A stretch of DNA of 64,000 bases, taken from contig JAFTIR010000021.1 in the NCBI GenBank assembly GCA_017456765.1, positions 62,001 through 126,000 of the forward strand, given 5' to 3'. This stretch comes from Clostridia bacterium. Lineage in GTDB: Bacteria > Bacillota > Clostridia > Oscillospirales > CAG-382. Positions 33,566 through 41,831 of this stretch are shown here, piece by piece. Position numbers and translations under genes: made by a program. The notes beneath the pieces were generated by a model that had not been told where the DNA came from, did no database searches, and saw only the letters and a program-made list of their open reading frames with translations. Within the stretch, counting starts at the first letter, position 1; every line of letters starts with the position of its first letter.

Positions 33566-33985
33566 AGGGAGAGCTCCGCCGTCAGCTCGACGGCGTTTAC
33601 CGTTACTTTTCACTCGCGAAAAGTAACCCAAAGCGACCACTCTGCAAAAAATTACCGCTTCGCTCAGATTTTTTGCGAGCCGTGGAGGCTCTTTTGACCC
33701 TCAATGGAATGTTTGCAAAAGTTTAAATTTGTTTTCTACTAATAAATGTGGTTTGCCTCGCAGAGCGAGGCCATAGCCTGCCGAAGGCAGGCAAATGCAC
33801 GCGGAGTAGTTAAATAAGAATATAAGTTTTCTTTACTCTTGCGTAGAGAATTAAAAAGAGCCGCCGCGGCTCGGTCGAATGTTACGGAGCGAAGCGTAGT
33901 TTTCGACCATGAGCGGAGCATTTTTGGTTTCTTTTGGGGCGAGCCAAAAGAAACTCGCTTCCGCAGAAGCGAAACACTAAAAAAA
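33566..33985 (+). repeat. multi-hairpin intergenic repeat, two inverted halves (copy 6)
   Basis: Left: GCCGTC/GACGGC (33578-33594), GTTACTTTTC/GAAAAGTAAC (33602-33611/33618-33627) and a CTGCAAAAAAT-type stem near 33642-33676. Centre: the shared GCCTCGC...GCGAGGC and GCCTGCC...GGCAGGC stems. Right: GGTCGAA/TTCGACC (33873-33879/33902-33908), GTTTCTTTTGG/CCAAAAGAAAC (33927-33937/33944-33954) and TCGCTTC/GAAGCGA (33955-33972). The closing pair of the signature stem is C-G here but G-C in copy 3. No gene is supported here. Confidence 0.82.
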
Positions 33986-34007
33986 TTATATAAACGAGGT
34001 ATACATC

Positions 34008-34661
34008 ATGGAAAGCTACAAGAGAGAATTTATACAGTTTTTGGAAAGAGCTGGCGTTTTGAAATTCGGTGATTTCACTGCAAAAAGCGGCAGAAAAATC
34101 CCTTACTTCATCAACGCAGGCATGATTAAGACAGGCGAAGACATCGCAACCCTTGGTGAATTCTACGCAAAGGCATATTTTGAAAAGCTCGGCAAAAAGA
34201 AGGCTGTACTTTATGGCCCTGCTTATAAGGGAATTTCCCTTGCCGTTTCTGCGGCAGTTGCCCTTTCAAAGAATGACCTTAACGTTCCCTTCTTCTTTAA
34301 CCGCAAAGAGGTCAAGGATCACGGCGAGGGCGGCGTATTTGTAGGCTATGTTCCCTCCGAGTCAGAGGAAATCGTAATTATCGAGGACGTTATCACGGCA
34401 GGTACTGCAATCCGTGAGAGCATGGAAATCCTTTCTCACCTTGAAGGTGTGAAGGTTGCGGCAACCTTTATCATGGTTGACAGAAAAGAAAAGGGTCAGA
34501 CAGAAAAGGGCGCTATGCAGGAAATCGAAGAAAGCTTTGGCTTCCCTGTGTATTCCATCGTTGATGTTTACGATATTATTGAGTACCTTGAAGAAAATCC
34601 CGAAAACAAGGAAAACGTAGACAGAATTAAGAATTACTTAGCCGTAAATGGTTCAAAGTAA
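34008..34661 (+). CDS. pyrE: orotate phosphoribosyltransferase
   Basis: Joins orotate and PRPP to give OMP. It has 217 residues. The PRPP-binding motif IVIIEDVITAGTA (about residues 124-136) is intact. FTAKSGRKIPYFINAG near the start and FFFNRKEVKDHGEGG in the flexible catalytic loop match the family. It lies downstream of a repeat that contributes the 5' leader and precedes pyrB; a weak hairpin follows. Confidence 0.94.
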   Translation: MESYKREFIQFLERAGVLKFGDFTAKSGRKIPYFINAGMIKTGEDIATLGEFYAKAYFEKLGKKKAVLYGPAYKGISLAVSAAVALSKNDLNVPFFFNRKEVKDHGEGGVFVGYVPSESEEIVIIEDVITAGTAIRESMEILSHLEGVKVAATFIMVDRKEKGQTEKGAMQEIEESFGFPVYSIVDVYDIIEYLEENPENKENVDRIKNYLAVNGSK

Positions 34662-34675
34662 ATCTAAACATCAAT

Positions 34676-34701
34676 AAGGCTCCCTCCGGGAGGGAGGCTT
34701 T
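34676..34701 (+). terminator. weak hairpin after pyrE
   Basis: TCCCTC pairs with GAGGGA around CGG, with imperfect outer pairs (AAGGC/GGCTTT). Only a short T-run follows, so it is an attenuating hairpin at best. Confidence 0.5.
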
Positions 34702-34757
34702 ATAAACAAACATCCGATTATATGCACTGTGCATAAAACATTGAAAGGATAAATCCA

Positions 34758-35672
34758 ATGAGAAGCCTTATAGATATTTTAGAGCTTACAACACAAGAAA
34801 TAGATGAACTTATAGACAAGGCGAATGACATTATTGCAAACCCTGCGAAGTACAGCGAAAAGTGCCGCGGCAAAAAACTCGCGACTCTCTTCTTTGAGCC
34901 GTCTACCCGTACTCGCCTTTCCTTTGAGGCGGCAATGTACGAGCTTGGTGGAAATGTTCTCGGTTTTTCCGAGGCACAGAGCTCATCCTCAGCTAAGGGC
35001 GAGAGCGTAGCCGATACCATAAGAACCGTCAGCTGTTATGCCGATATTATCGCAATGCGTCACCCCAAGGAGGGTGCGCCCCTTGTTGCGACAATGAAGT
35101 CACGCGTTCCAATAATCAACGCAGGCGACGGCGGTCACAATCACCCGACCCAGACCCTTACGGATTTGCTTACAATCAAGAGAAAAAAGGGAAGACTTAA
35201 TAATTTCACAATCGGCTTTTGCGGTGATTTGAAATTCGGCAGAACCGTTCACTCGCTTATCGGCGCACTTTCAAGATATGAGAATATAAAGATAATTCTT
35301 ATTTCTCCCGATGAGTTGCGCGTTCCCGAATATATAAAGGAAGAAGTTCTTGATAAGAAGAATATTGAATACAGAGAGGTTTCTTCTCTTGATGAGGTTA
35401 TGCCCGAGCTCGATATTCTTTACATGACAAGAGTGCAGAAGGAGAGATTCTTCAACGAGGCGGACTATTTAAGACTAAAAGACAGCTACATCCTCACACC
35501 CGAAAAGCTGTTTTCTGCAAAGGCTGACCTTTCAATTCTTCATCCTCTGCCGAGAGTCAACGAAATTTCGGTGGCGGTGGACGACGACCCGAGAGCCTGC
35601 TACTTTGACCAGGTACTTAACGGTAAATATGTAAGAATGGCGCTTATCATGAAGCTCCTTGGAGTGCGGTGA
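34758..35672 (+). CDS. pyrB: aspartate carbamoyltransferase, catalytic chain
   Basis: Commits carbamoyl phosphate and aspartate to pyrimidines. It has 304 residues. [13 protein letters not shown] (about residues 49-61) binds carbamoyl phosphate, [11 protein letters not shown] and [13 protein letters not shown] are typical, and [10 protein letters not shown] near the end is the aspartate-site loop. The ATG follows GAAAGGA. A regulatory chain gene follows, so the enzyme is likely the allosteric class B holoenzyme. Confidence 0.95.
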   Translation: MRSLIDILELTTQEIDELIDKANDIIANPAKYSEKCRGKKLATLFFEPSTRTRLSFEAAMYELGGNVLGFSEAQSSSSAKGESVADTIRTVSCYADIIAMRHPKEGAPLVATMKSRVPIINAGDGGHNHPTQTLTDLLTIKRKKGRLNNFTIGFCGDLKFGRTVHSLIGALSRYENIKIILISPDELRVPEYIKEEVLDKKNIEYREVSSLDEVMPELDILYMTRVQKERFFNEADYLRLKDSYILTPEKLFSAKADLSILHPLPRVNEISVAVDDDPRACYFDQVLNGKYVRMALIMKLLGVR

Positions 35673-35775
35673 GTCACCGCTGACAATTCACGGGGCATGC
35701 TTTACAAGAAAGTAGCCTTATCTTCGCTCAAATAACCGTTTGCTCCCATCAAACAACGACGGGTGCAAACATTCA
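35673..35775 (+). repeat. second-family hairpin repeat (constant loop), pyrB-pyrI gap
   Basis: GTTTGCTCCC (35738-35747) pairs with GGGTGCAAAC (35761-35770), with one T-T mismatch, around the 13-nt loop ATCAAACAACGAC. The 3392-3424 copy has a different stem and the same loop except for one base. The start (GCGGTGAGTCACCGCTGACAA) also matches the opening of the 3292 gap. Confidence 0.65.
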
Positions 35776-35800
35776 AATTTAATTGAAAGGAACGGTAAGT

Positions 35801-36217
35801 ATGATTCTTTCACCAATAGATAACGGAATTGTCCTTGACCATATAAAGCCGGGCGGCGGCTTTGAGCTTTACAATATATTGAAGCTCGGCGAGCTTAAAT
35901 GCCAGGTTGCCCTCATTCTCAACGCAACGAGCCTTAAGATGGGAAAAAAGGATATTATAAAAATTGCTGAGCCTATTGAGCTTGACCTTGATGTTATCGG
36001 TTACATTGACCCGGGTGTTACGGTAAATGTTGTCAAGGACGGAAAGGTTGTCAAGAGAACTCATATTGAAGCGCCCGAGCTTGTAAAGGGCGTTATCAAG
36101 TGTAAAAACCCAAGATGTATCACGTCCACCGAGCAGGAGCTTGTTCAGATGTTCAAGCTCACCGATAGGGAAAAGGGTGTTTACAGATGTATGTACTGTG
36201 AGTCTAAGGCGAAGTAG
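35801..36217 (+). CDS. pyrI: aspartate carbamoyltransferase, regulatory chain
   Basis: Binds nucleotide effectors and zinc and assembles with PyrB. It has 138 residues, slightly short for the family. The C-terminal zinc site is complete: CKNPRC and CMYC (C-x4-C, C-x2-C). IKPGGGFELYNIL and LDVIGYIDPGVTVNVV match the allosteric domain. I use ATG 35801 after GAAAGGAACGG and reject the TTG at 35783, which lies in the ribosome site region. It is the last pyrimidine gene here; pyrR and carAB are not in the window. Confidence 0.92.
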   Translation: MILSPIDNGIVLDHIKPGGGFELYNILKLGELKCQVALILNATSLKMGKKDIIKIAEPIELDLDVIGYIDPGVTVNVVKDGKVVKRTHIEAPELVKGVIKCKNPRCITSTEQELVQMFKLTDREKGVYRCMYCESKAK

Positions 36218-36231
36218 GTTTTCTTTGCTTT

Positions 36232-36625
36232 TGCTTAAAAGGGGATTCCGCGGCTTGCGAGCCGCGTTTTCCGTTACTTTTGACTCGCCAAAAGTAACCC
36301 AAACCGCCCGCTCTGAAAAAAATCTCAGCTACGCCTCGCATTTTTTTCGAGCCGCGGAGGCTCATACTCAACAGAATGTTTGCCAAAGCTCTGATTTTCT
36401 TCTCACTAATAAGCGTTATTTGCCTCGCTTTGCGAGGCAAACCACACAAATTGGTGGGAGTGCAAAAGATTTTTATGTTAATTGCGTTGAGTATAAAAAA
36501 GAGCCGCCGCGGCTCGGTCGAATGTTACGGAGCATAGCGGAGTATTCGACCATGAGCGGAGCGTTTTTCGTTTCTTTTGGGGCGTGCCAAAAGAAACTCG
36601 CTTCCGCAGAAGCGAAATATTCCGA
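36232..36625 (+). repeat. multi-hairpin intergenic repeat, two inverted halves (copy 7)
   Basis: Left: a CGCGGCT/AGCCGCG stem (36249-36266), GTTACTTTTG/CAAAAGTAAC (36273-36282/36289-36298) and a GA7T/AT7C stem near 36315-36349. Centre: only GCCTCGC/GCGAGGC (36422-36438); the GCCTGCC stem is lost. Right: GGTCGAAT/ATTCGACC (36516-36523/36544-36551) and GTTTCTTTTGG/CCAAAAGAAAC (36570-36580/36587-36597), then TCGCTTC/GAAGCGA. No gene is supported here. Confidence 0.82.
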
Positions 36626-36652
36626 AAGTAATATATTTTAACAAATTCCCCG

Positions 36653-36681
36653 TTGACAAAGCACGCAAAATCAACTATAAT
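36653..36681 (+). promoter_or_regulatory. promoter of greA-lysS
   Basis: TTGACA (36653-36658), 17-bp spacer, TATAAT (36676-36681), 44 nt before the greA GTG and right after the repeat. Confidence 0.9.
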
Positions 36682-36724
36682 CTATATGGTAAAATGAAAA
36701 TAATACTGAAAGGAACTGACTAAA

Positions 36725-37198
36725 GTGGCAAAAATAACTACGGTGTCAAGCGAAGGTCTCCGAAAACTTCAGGAAGAGCTTGAATACCTTAAAACCACAA
36801 AACGAAAGGAAGTTGCAGAGGCCATCAAGGTAGCAAGAGGCTTCGGCGACCTTTCCGAAAACAGCGAATATGACGAAGCTAAGAATGAGCAGGGACTTGT
36901 TGAAGCAAGAATTGCTGAAATTGAGTCTATGCTTAAAAATGTAAAGGTTATCGACGAAAGTGCAATTGCAACCGATAGGGTAAACGTCGGCAACCGTGTA
37001 AAAGTATACGACGAAACATTTGAAGAAGAACTCGAATATACAATCGTAGGCTCAAGCGAAGCAAATCCCATGGAGTTTAAGATTTCCGACGAATCTCCTA
37101 TAGGTAAGGCTTTGATTGGTTCTGAAATCGGGGAGGTCGTAAAGGCTGAGACACCCGGCGGCGAAACTGTTATGAAGGTTCTTGAAATTTCCAAGTAA
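36725..37198 (+). CDS. greA: transcription elongation factor GreA
   Basis: Rescues backtracked RNA polymerase by stimulating transcript cleavage. It has 157 residues. The N-terminal coiled coil contains [21 protein letters not shown] and the acidic tip [14 protein letters not shown] (catalytic Asp and Glu near residues 40-45). The C-terminal FKBP-like domain ends [20 protein letters not shown]. The start is GTG, with AAAGGA 11 nt before. It is followed by lysS after 25 nt, a frequent pairing in Firmicutes. Confidence 0.95.
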   Translation: MAKITTVSSEGLRKLQEELEYLKTTKRKEVAEAIKVARGFGDLSENSEYDEAKNEQGLVEARIAEIESMLKNVKVIDESAIATDRVNVGNRVKVYDETFEEELEYTIVGSSEANPMEFKISDESPIGKALIGSEIGEVVKAETPGGETVMKVLEISK

Positions 37199-37223
37199 AA
37201 AGGAACCAAGGACGGTGTAAATT

Positions 37224-38735
37224 TTGGCAGAAAATCAGAATGTAAATGAAGTAAAGGTACCGACAGAAAAGGAAATCGGCGAGCAGGAGCTTGTAAGAAG
37301 AGAAAAATTAAAGGCCCTCTGCGAGGCGGGAGAAAACCCTTTTGAAAAGGTAAAGTACCCTGTTGATAACTATTCTGTTGACATTAAAGAAAACTTTGAA
37401 ACTCTTGAAAATCAGACTGTTGTAATCGCAGGACGTATGATGTCAAAAAGAGTCATGGGTAAGGCGAGCTTTTGCAATATCCAGGACGGTAAGGGCAGAA
37501 TTCAGTGCTACGTTGCAAGAGATGAAATAGGCGAAGAGCCGTATTCGGCATTCAAAAAACTCGATATAGGCGACATTGTAGGTATCACAGGCTTTGTTTT
37601 CAAGACAAAGACAGGCGAAATCTCGGTTCATGCTAAGGAGCTTGTGCTTCTTTCAAAGAGCTTAAAGGTACTTCCTGAAAAGTTCCACGGCCTCAAGGAC
37701 CAGGAAACAAGATACAGACAGAGATATGTTGACCTTATCGTAAACCCTGAGGTTAAGGATACATTTGTAAAGAGAAGCCAGATTCTTACTGAAATCAGAC
37801 GCTTCCTTGATGCAAGAGGCTATCTTGAGGTTGACACTCCCGTTCTTCATACCCTTGAAATCGGCGCTTCCGCAAGACCTTTTGTTACTCACCACAATAC
37901 TCTTGATATTGATATGTACCTCAGAATTGAGACAGAGCTTTATCTCAAGCGCCTTATTGTTGGCGGCTTTGATAAGGTTTATGAGGTTGGTCGAATCTTC
38001 AGAAATGAAGGTATGGACCCCTCACATAACCCCGAATTTACCTCCATTGAGCTTTATGAAGCATATATCGACTATCATCAGCTCATGGATTTGGTTGAAG
38101 AGCTTTATTCATCGCTTGCAAAGAAAATCTGCGGCAGCGATGTGATTACCTACCAGGGTACAGAAATCAACATGGGTTCTCCCTGGGAGAGACTCACAAT
38201 GGTTGAGGCTGTAAAGAAGTATGCAGGCGTTGACTACTACGACTGGAAGACAGATGAGGACGCAAGAGCGGCGGCAAAGGAAAAGAACGTTGAAGTTGAA
38301 AAGGACGCAACACGCGGTGCAGTTCTCGTAGAATTCTTTGATGCTTTCGTTGAAGAAAACCTCATTCAGCCTACATTCATTTATGACTACCCGGTTGAAA
38401 ATTCACCTCTCGCAAAGAGAAAGGCGTCAGAACCTGCATTTACAGAGAGATTTGAATTTTTCATCTATGCAAGAGAAATGGGTAACGCTTTCTCCGAGCT
38501 CAATGACCCCATTGACCAGAGAGAAAGATTTGAAAAGCAGGTTGCGGCAAAACGCGCTCAGCCCGGCGGAGAAAACGCAAGAGTTGATGAGGACTTCATC
38601 ACAGCTCTTGAGTACGGTATGCCTCCCACAGGCGGTCTTGGCTTCGGTATTGACAGACTTGTAATGCTCCTTACCGACTCCTTCTCAATCAGAGACGTGC
38701 TGCTTTTCCCCACAATGAAACCTCTTGACGAGTAA
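37224..38735 (+). CDS. lysS: lysyl-tRNA synthetase, class II
   Basis: Charges tRNA-Lys. It has 503 residues, the usual length. The N-terminal OB fold ([18 protein letters not shown]) binds the anticodon. Class II motif 2 ([19 protein letters not shown]) and motif 3 ([14 protein letters not shown]) are intact. The start is TTG (MAENQN), and no ATG lies near the family start, so I accept TTG. It is translated from the greA transcript; the next gene begins 6 nt after its stop. Confidence 0.95.
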   Translation: MAENQNVNEVKVPTEKEIGEQELVRREKLKALCEAGENPFEKVKYPVDNYSVDIKENFETLENQTVVIAGRMMSKRVMGKASFCNIQDGKGRIQCYVARDEIGEEPYSAFKKLDIGDIVGITGFVFKTKTGEISVHAKELVLLSKSLKVLPEKFHGLKDQETRYRQRYVDLIVNPEVKDTFVKRSQILTEIRRFLDARGYLEVDTPVLHTLEIGASARPFVTHHNTLDIDMYLRIETELYLKRLIVGGFDKVYEVGRIFRNEGMDPSHNPEFTSIELYEAYIDYHQLMDLVEELYSSLAKKICGSDVITYQGTEINMGSPWERLTMVEAVKKYAGVDYYDWKTDEDARAAAKEKNVEVEKDATRGAVLVEFFDAFVEENLIQPTFIYDYPVENSPLAKRKASEPAFTERFEFFIYAREMGNAFSELNDPIDQRERFEKQVAAKRAQPGGENARVDEDFITALEYGMPPTGGLGFGIDRLVMLLTDSFSIRDVLLFPTMKPLDE

Positions 38736-38741
38736 AGTGCC

Positions 38742-39407
38742 ATGAAGTTTCGCGGTGAAGAAGTAACCTTCCTTGGATGGCTTGACAATGTTTGGTATCA
38801 TTTCAAGGCAGGAATTATAATCGGTGCATTTGCACTTGTCATATTGGTAGTCGGACTTACTCAGCTTGTAACGAGAGACGAGCATGATGTGTTTGTCTAC
38901 TGCGTAGGAGACCACGGTCTTTCGGCGCAGGCTATTGACGAATTCACACAAGAAATGCAAAATTGCTTTGCAGTCGATGCCAACGGTGACGGAAAGAGTG
39001 TTGTTGACCTTAAGTTTGATAAATTTGTGATGACAGAGGATGCAAACGGCAAACGTAAAGTATATAATCCGTCTGAACAGTTTTCAATCACCGAAAGGTT
39101 CAATCTCGAGCTTGCCTCGGGTGAGTGTGTTGTCTACATCATGGAGCCGGCATTTTTTGCAGGAAACCTTGACTATCTTGCTTCTTTAGAGGAGGAGCTT
39201 GGGTATCTTCCCGAAAAGGCTGTTGACGGCAAGGGAATAAGGCTTTCCGACATTGACTCCTATAAGGCAACAACTACTCTCGGCTATTTCCCCGAGGACT
39301 ATATAATCTGCCTTGCCGACAGGGAGGACAGGTTTGACGACGCTTATTATGACGGAAATGTTGCATTTTTCAAGAACCTGATTGAGTACAATCTCGTTAA
39401 GAACTAA
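38742..39407 (+). CDS. conserved-looking membrane-anchored protein of unknown function
   Basis: A 221-residue protein with one membrane helix (about residues 24-42, AGIIIGAFALVILVVGLTQL). It is preceded by a short cytosolic stretch and followed by a mainly acidic extracytoplasmic domain (DEHDVFVYCVGDHGLS, YNPSEQFSITERFNLELASG, EDYIICLADREDRFDDAYYDG). No family is recognised. It starts 6 nt after lysS and is probably co-transcribed. The topology looks like a type II anchored protein with an outside domain of about 175 residues. Confidence 0.7.
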   Translation: MKFRGEEVTFLGWLDNVWYHFKAGIIIGAFALVILVVGLTQLVTRDEHDVFVYCVGDHGLSAQAIDEFTQEMQNCFAVDANGDGKSVVDLKFDKFVMTEDANGKRKVYNPSEQFSITERFNLELASGECVVYIMEPAFFAGNLDYLASLEEELGYLPEKAVDGKGIRLSDIDSYKATTTLGYFPEDYIICLADREDRFDDAYYDGNVAFFKNLIEYNLVKN

Positions 39408-39496
39408 TTTTGTAATAATATTACGGCGTCGCTTGCCGTACTAAAGCGGCACCGTACAACATATTATTAAAGGAAGAAAACAAACACTAATTTCGT

Positions 39497-39542
39497 AAAG
39501 GAGGAACGTGTCAACCTTTAAGGTTGATACATACTGATTATG
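39497..39542 (+). promoter_or_regulatory. ribosome site separated from the ATG by a hairpin
   Basis: AAAGGAGG (39497-39504) lies 35 nt before the ATG at 39540, too far for normal initiation. The intervening DNA holds GTGTCAACC (39508-39516) pairing with GGTTGATAC (39522-39530), including one G-T pair. Folding it out leaves about 12 nt between GGAGG and ATG. No other ribosome site lies between. Confidence 0.65.
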
Positions 39543-40826
39543 AAGAAGTTTTTATCTTATGCACTTGTTGCAATGATGCTTTTAGCAGTTGTTGCAGTTT
39601 CTGCTTCCGCTTTGACATGGGGCGCAGGCGAAGGTCTTTGGGTACATGAGGGTGCTAACTACTCTGAATCCAAGGCTACTGCACTTTCTCCTGTTAAGCT
39701 TACAAACAATGCTGACGGCTCTGTTACTGTTGAACAGGGCGGTTACTGGAAGGACCCCTATATCAACGGCGGTGTTTTCACAACTGAACAGGTAGGTATT
39801 GACGGTCTTTCTGTTGAAGTTTATTTTGAAAGAGCTCCTATCGCTACAAATGACTGCTGGTTTGCTATTCACCTTTTGAATAAGCCCCAGCTCTTTACAA
39901 CTGATGCAAACACACTTGGTTACAAGAACCTTATCAGATTCAGGGATCCTAAGATGGAATACTATAAGTCCTCATGGGGCGGTCTCGGAACATCCGAAGC
40001 AGGTATCAATGACAATGTATTTGATATCCAGTCCGGTGATACAATCATCATGAATGCTAAGTACGAGCTCGGTCAGTACATGATTTCTTATGTACATAAG
40101 ACAGCTACAGGCGAAAAGACATTTGAAGTTCCCGCTGACAAGACAAAGGATATTTCCAATGAAGTATTCAATGGCACAGGCAAGGGTTATGTTTCCGTTT
40201 GTGGTTCTCTCCTCGGTCCCGACAGTGACTGGAAGTACACAATCAAGGTTACTGAAGGTGTAGGCCTCACAGCTGAACAGCTTGCTAACCAGGCATTTGA
40301 ACAGGGCAAGGCTACTGTAGTTGCTGAAATCAACAAGTACGCTACAACTATCGAAAGCTACAAGGTAGAATCTCTTGGCTACCTCGAAGGCAAGAACTAT
40401 GCTGATGACGAAAACATCAACAAGGCTCTCGTTGACATCGATGAAGCTATCGAAGAAATCGCAGGCGTAGTTGAAGCAATAAAGGCTGCTGCTACTCAGG
40501 AAGAAGTTGACGCTGTTTCTGCAACAGCTAAGGAAATTTCCAAGAAGGCTTCCGATGCAAGAAATGTTGTTGAATCCAACTACGAATATCTTACTGACGC
40601 ATCTGCTGAAGGTTCCGACGATGCTGCTGACGAAGGTGCAGACGTACCCTCCGATGACGCTGCTGAAGGTTCCGACGATGCTGCTGCAACTGACGTTGTA
40701 GATGATGCCGATAATGGCGACGAAGGCGAAAAGGACAACACAATGCTCATTATCATTGTTGTTGCTGCAGTTGTTGTAGTTATCGCAGTTGTTGCAGTTG
40801 TTCTTTCCAAGAAAAAGAAGAAGTAA
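39540..40826 (+). CDS. secreted, C-terminally membrane-anchored acidic-tail protein
   Basis: A 428-residue protein. It has a Sec signal (MKKFLSYALVAMMLLAVVAV, probable cleavage after SASA). The extracellular domain (about residues 27-245) is aromatic and beta-rich and may be a carbohydrate- or ligand-binding module. A helical segment (EQGKATVVAEINKYATTIES and following) leads to an Ala/Asp/Glu-rich linker in which AEGSDDAA occurs twice. A C-terminal membrane helix (MLIIIVVAAVVVVIAVVAVV) and KKKKK stop-transfer end the protein. This is a cell-surface protein of unknown ligand. A GC-rich hairpin at 40863-40891 ends the transcript. Confidence 0.8.
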   Translation: MKKFLSYALVAMMLLAVVAVSASALTWGAGEGLWVHEGANYSESKATALSPVKLTNNADGSVTVEQGGYWKDPYINGGVFTTEQVGIDGLSVEVYFERAPIATNDCWFAIHLLNKPQLFTTDANTLGYKNLIRFRDPKMEYYKSSWGGLGTSEAGINDNVFDIQSGDTIIMNAKYELGQYMISYVHKTATGEKTFEVPADKTKDISNEVFNGTGKGYVSVCGSLLGPDSDWKYTIKVTEGVGLTAEQLANQAFEQGKATVVAEINKYATTIESYKVESLGYLEGKNYADDENINKALVDIDEAIEEIAGVVEAIKAAATQEEVDAVSATAKEISKKASDARNVVESNYEYLTDASAEGSDDAADEGADVPSDDAAEGSDDAAATDVVDDADNGDEGEKDNTMLIIIVVAAVVVVIAVVAVVLSKKKKK

Positions 40827-40862
40827 TTCTGAAATTTCTATTTAACTGAATAACTCGAAAAG

Positions 40863-40891
40863 AGGGGACACGTTGTACGGCACGTGTCCCC
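40863..40891 (+). terminator. terminator-like hairpin after the surface protein
   Basis: GGGGACACGT/ACGTGTCCCC (40863-40872/40882-40891) is a perfect 10-bp stem; the following TTGAATTTT is only moderately T-rich. Confidence 0.75.
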
Positions 40892-40911
40892 TTGAATTTT
40901 AATGTTTCTTT

Positions 40912-40975
40912 TAACCTTTCCTTTTGTATCAAACCAAAAGAAAAACGCCTCCGAAGAGGCGAAATTTCAAAACCT
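40912..40975 (+). repeat. fragment of the multi-hairpin repeat (copy 10)
   Basis: TTTCCTTTTG/CAAAAGAAA with one bulge, then CGCCTC/GAGGCG (40946-40951/40956-40961), reproduces the last two stems of a right half. The rest of the element is absent. It lies between convergent genes. Confidence 0.55.
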
Positions 40976-40976
40976 T

Positions 40977-41210
40977 TTATTCGTGAGCCTTAAGCCATTC
41001 TTCAGCCTTTGCCTTTGACATTCTTGTAATGTCTTCAGTAGGATGAACGGATTCTTCTCCGCCGTTGACATAAACAAAGAAAAGACCTTCGGGAGTCTGG
41101 TAAAGAGACTCTTCGTAGCCGTCGGGTTCACCGAAAGAACCGAATGTAACCTTCTTAACAAGAGTAGCTGTTTCTGTGTCGTACTCTTTTTTGCAGATGA
41201 TTTTCTTCAT
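40977..41210 (-). CDS. small conserved-looking protein of unknown function
   Basis: A 77-residue cytosolic protein (starts MKKIICKKEYDTETATLVKK, ends AEEWLKAHE). The MKKII-x-KxYDTETAT opening resembles a family of short uncharacterised Firmicute proteins often near mobile or accessory genes; I know no function. It has AAAGGAGG on the minus strand just before the ATG. It lies 24 nt downstream of dut on the same strand and is probably co-transcribed with it. Confidence 0.65.
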   Translation of the reverse strand: MKKIICKKEYDTETATLVKKVTFGSFGEPDGYEESLYQTPEGLFFVYVNGGEESVHPTEDITRMSKAKAEEWLKAHE

Positions 41211-41234
41211 TGGTATATCCTCCTTTAAAATATT

Positions 41235-41678
41235 TTACTTAGTACCGGTTGAGCCGAAGCCACCTTCGCCTCTAACTGTGTCGGAAAGCTCCTCACACTC
41301 AACAAATTCAGCCGCAAGAAAGGGCATGATAACGAGCTGAGCGATTCTTTCTCCGTTTGAGACAGTCTGTGCTTGCTCTGAATGATTGTGAAGCGCCACC
41401 ATGATTTCACCGCGGTAGTCGGCATCAACCACACCAACCTTGTTGGCAGGAGCAAGCCCTTTTTTTGATGCAAGACCGCTTCTTGCGAATATAAAGCCGC
41501 CGAAGCCGCAGGGAATTTCCATTGCAAGATAAGTGTGTAATAGCTTTGTTTCACCTGATTCAATGGTAATGTCACCGTCAGTTATGGCGTATAAATCTGC
41601 GCCGGCAGAGAATTCTGAGCCATATGTGGGAACGATAGCGCGCTCGTCCAGCTTTTTGAAATTAACGGTTGCTTTCAT
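41235..41678 (-). CDS. dut: dUTP diphosphatase
   Basis: Hydrolyses dUTP to dUMP, preventing uracil in DNA and feeding thymidylate synthesis. It has 147 residues, normal for the trimeric enzyme. All five motifs are visible: SAGADLYA (I), FARSGLASKKG (II), GVVDADYRGEIMV with the catalytic Asp (III), GERIAQLVI (IV) and RGEGGFGSTG (V, P-loop-like tail). The ATG follows GGAG on the minus strand. Confidence 0.95.
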   Translation of the reverse strand: MKATVNFKKLDERAIVPTYGSEFSAGADLYAITDGDITIESGETKLLHTYLAMEIPCGFGGFIFARSGLASKKGLAPANKVGVVDADYRGEIMVALHNHSEQAQTVSNGERIAQLVIMPFLAAEFVECEELSDTVRGEGGFGSTGTK

Positions 41679-41762
41679 ATTATTCTCCTAAAAGTCAGAT
41701 TTTATATAATTATTATACAGTATAAAGATGAATATTTCAAGTTTTAATTTGTCGATAAGTAG

Positions 41763-41791
41763 TTGATTTTTTACTTTTTTCATGTTATAAT
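41763..41791 (+). promoter_or_regulatory. promoter of the GH31 gene
   Basis: TTGATT (41763-41768), 17-bp spacer, TATAAT (41786-41791), in an AT-rich divergent gap, 41 nt before the TTG start. Confidence 0.75.
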
Positions 41792-41831
41792 ACGGCATAA
41801 AATGATTTTATATTGTGTGAGGTGATTTGTT

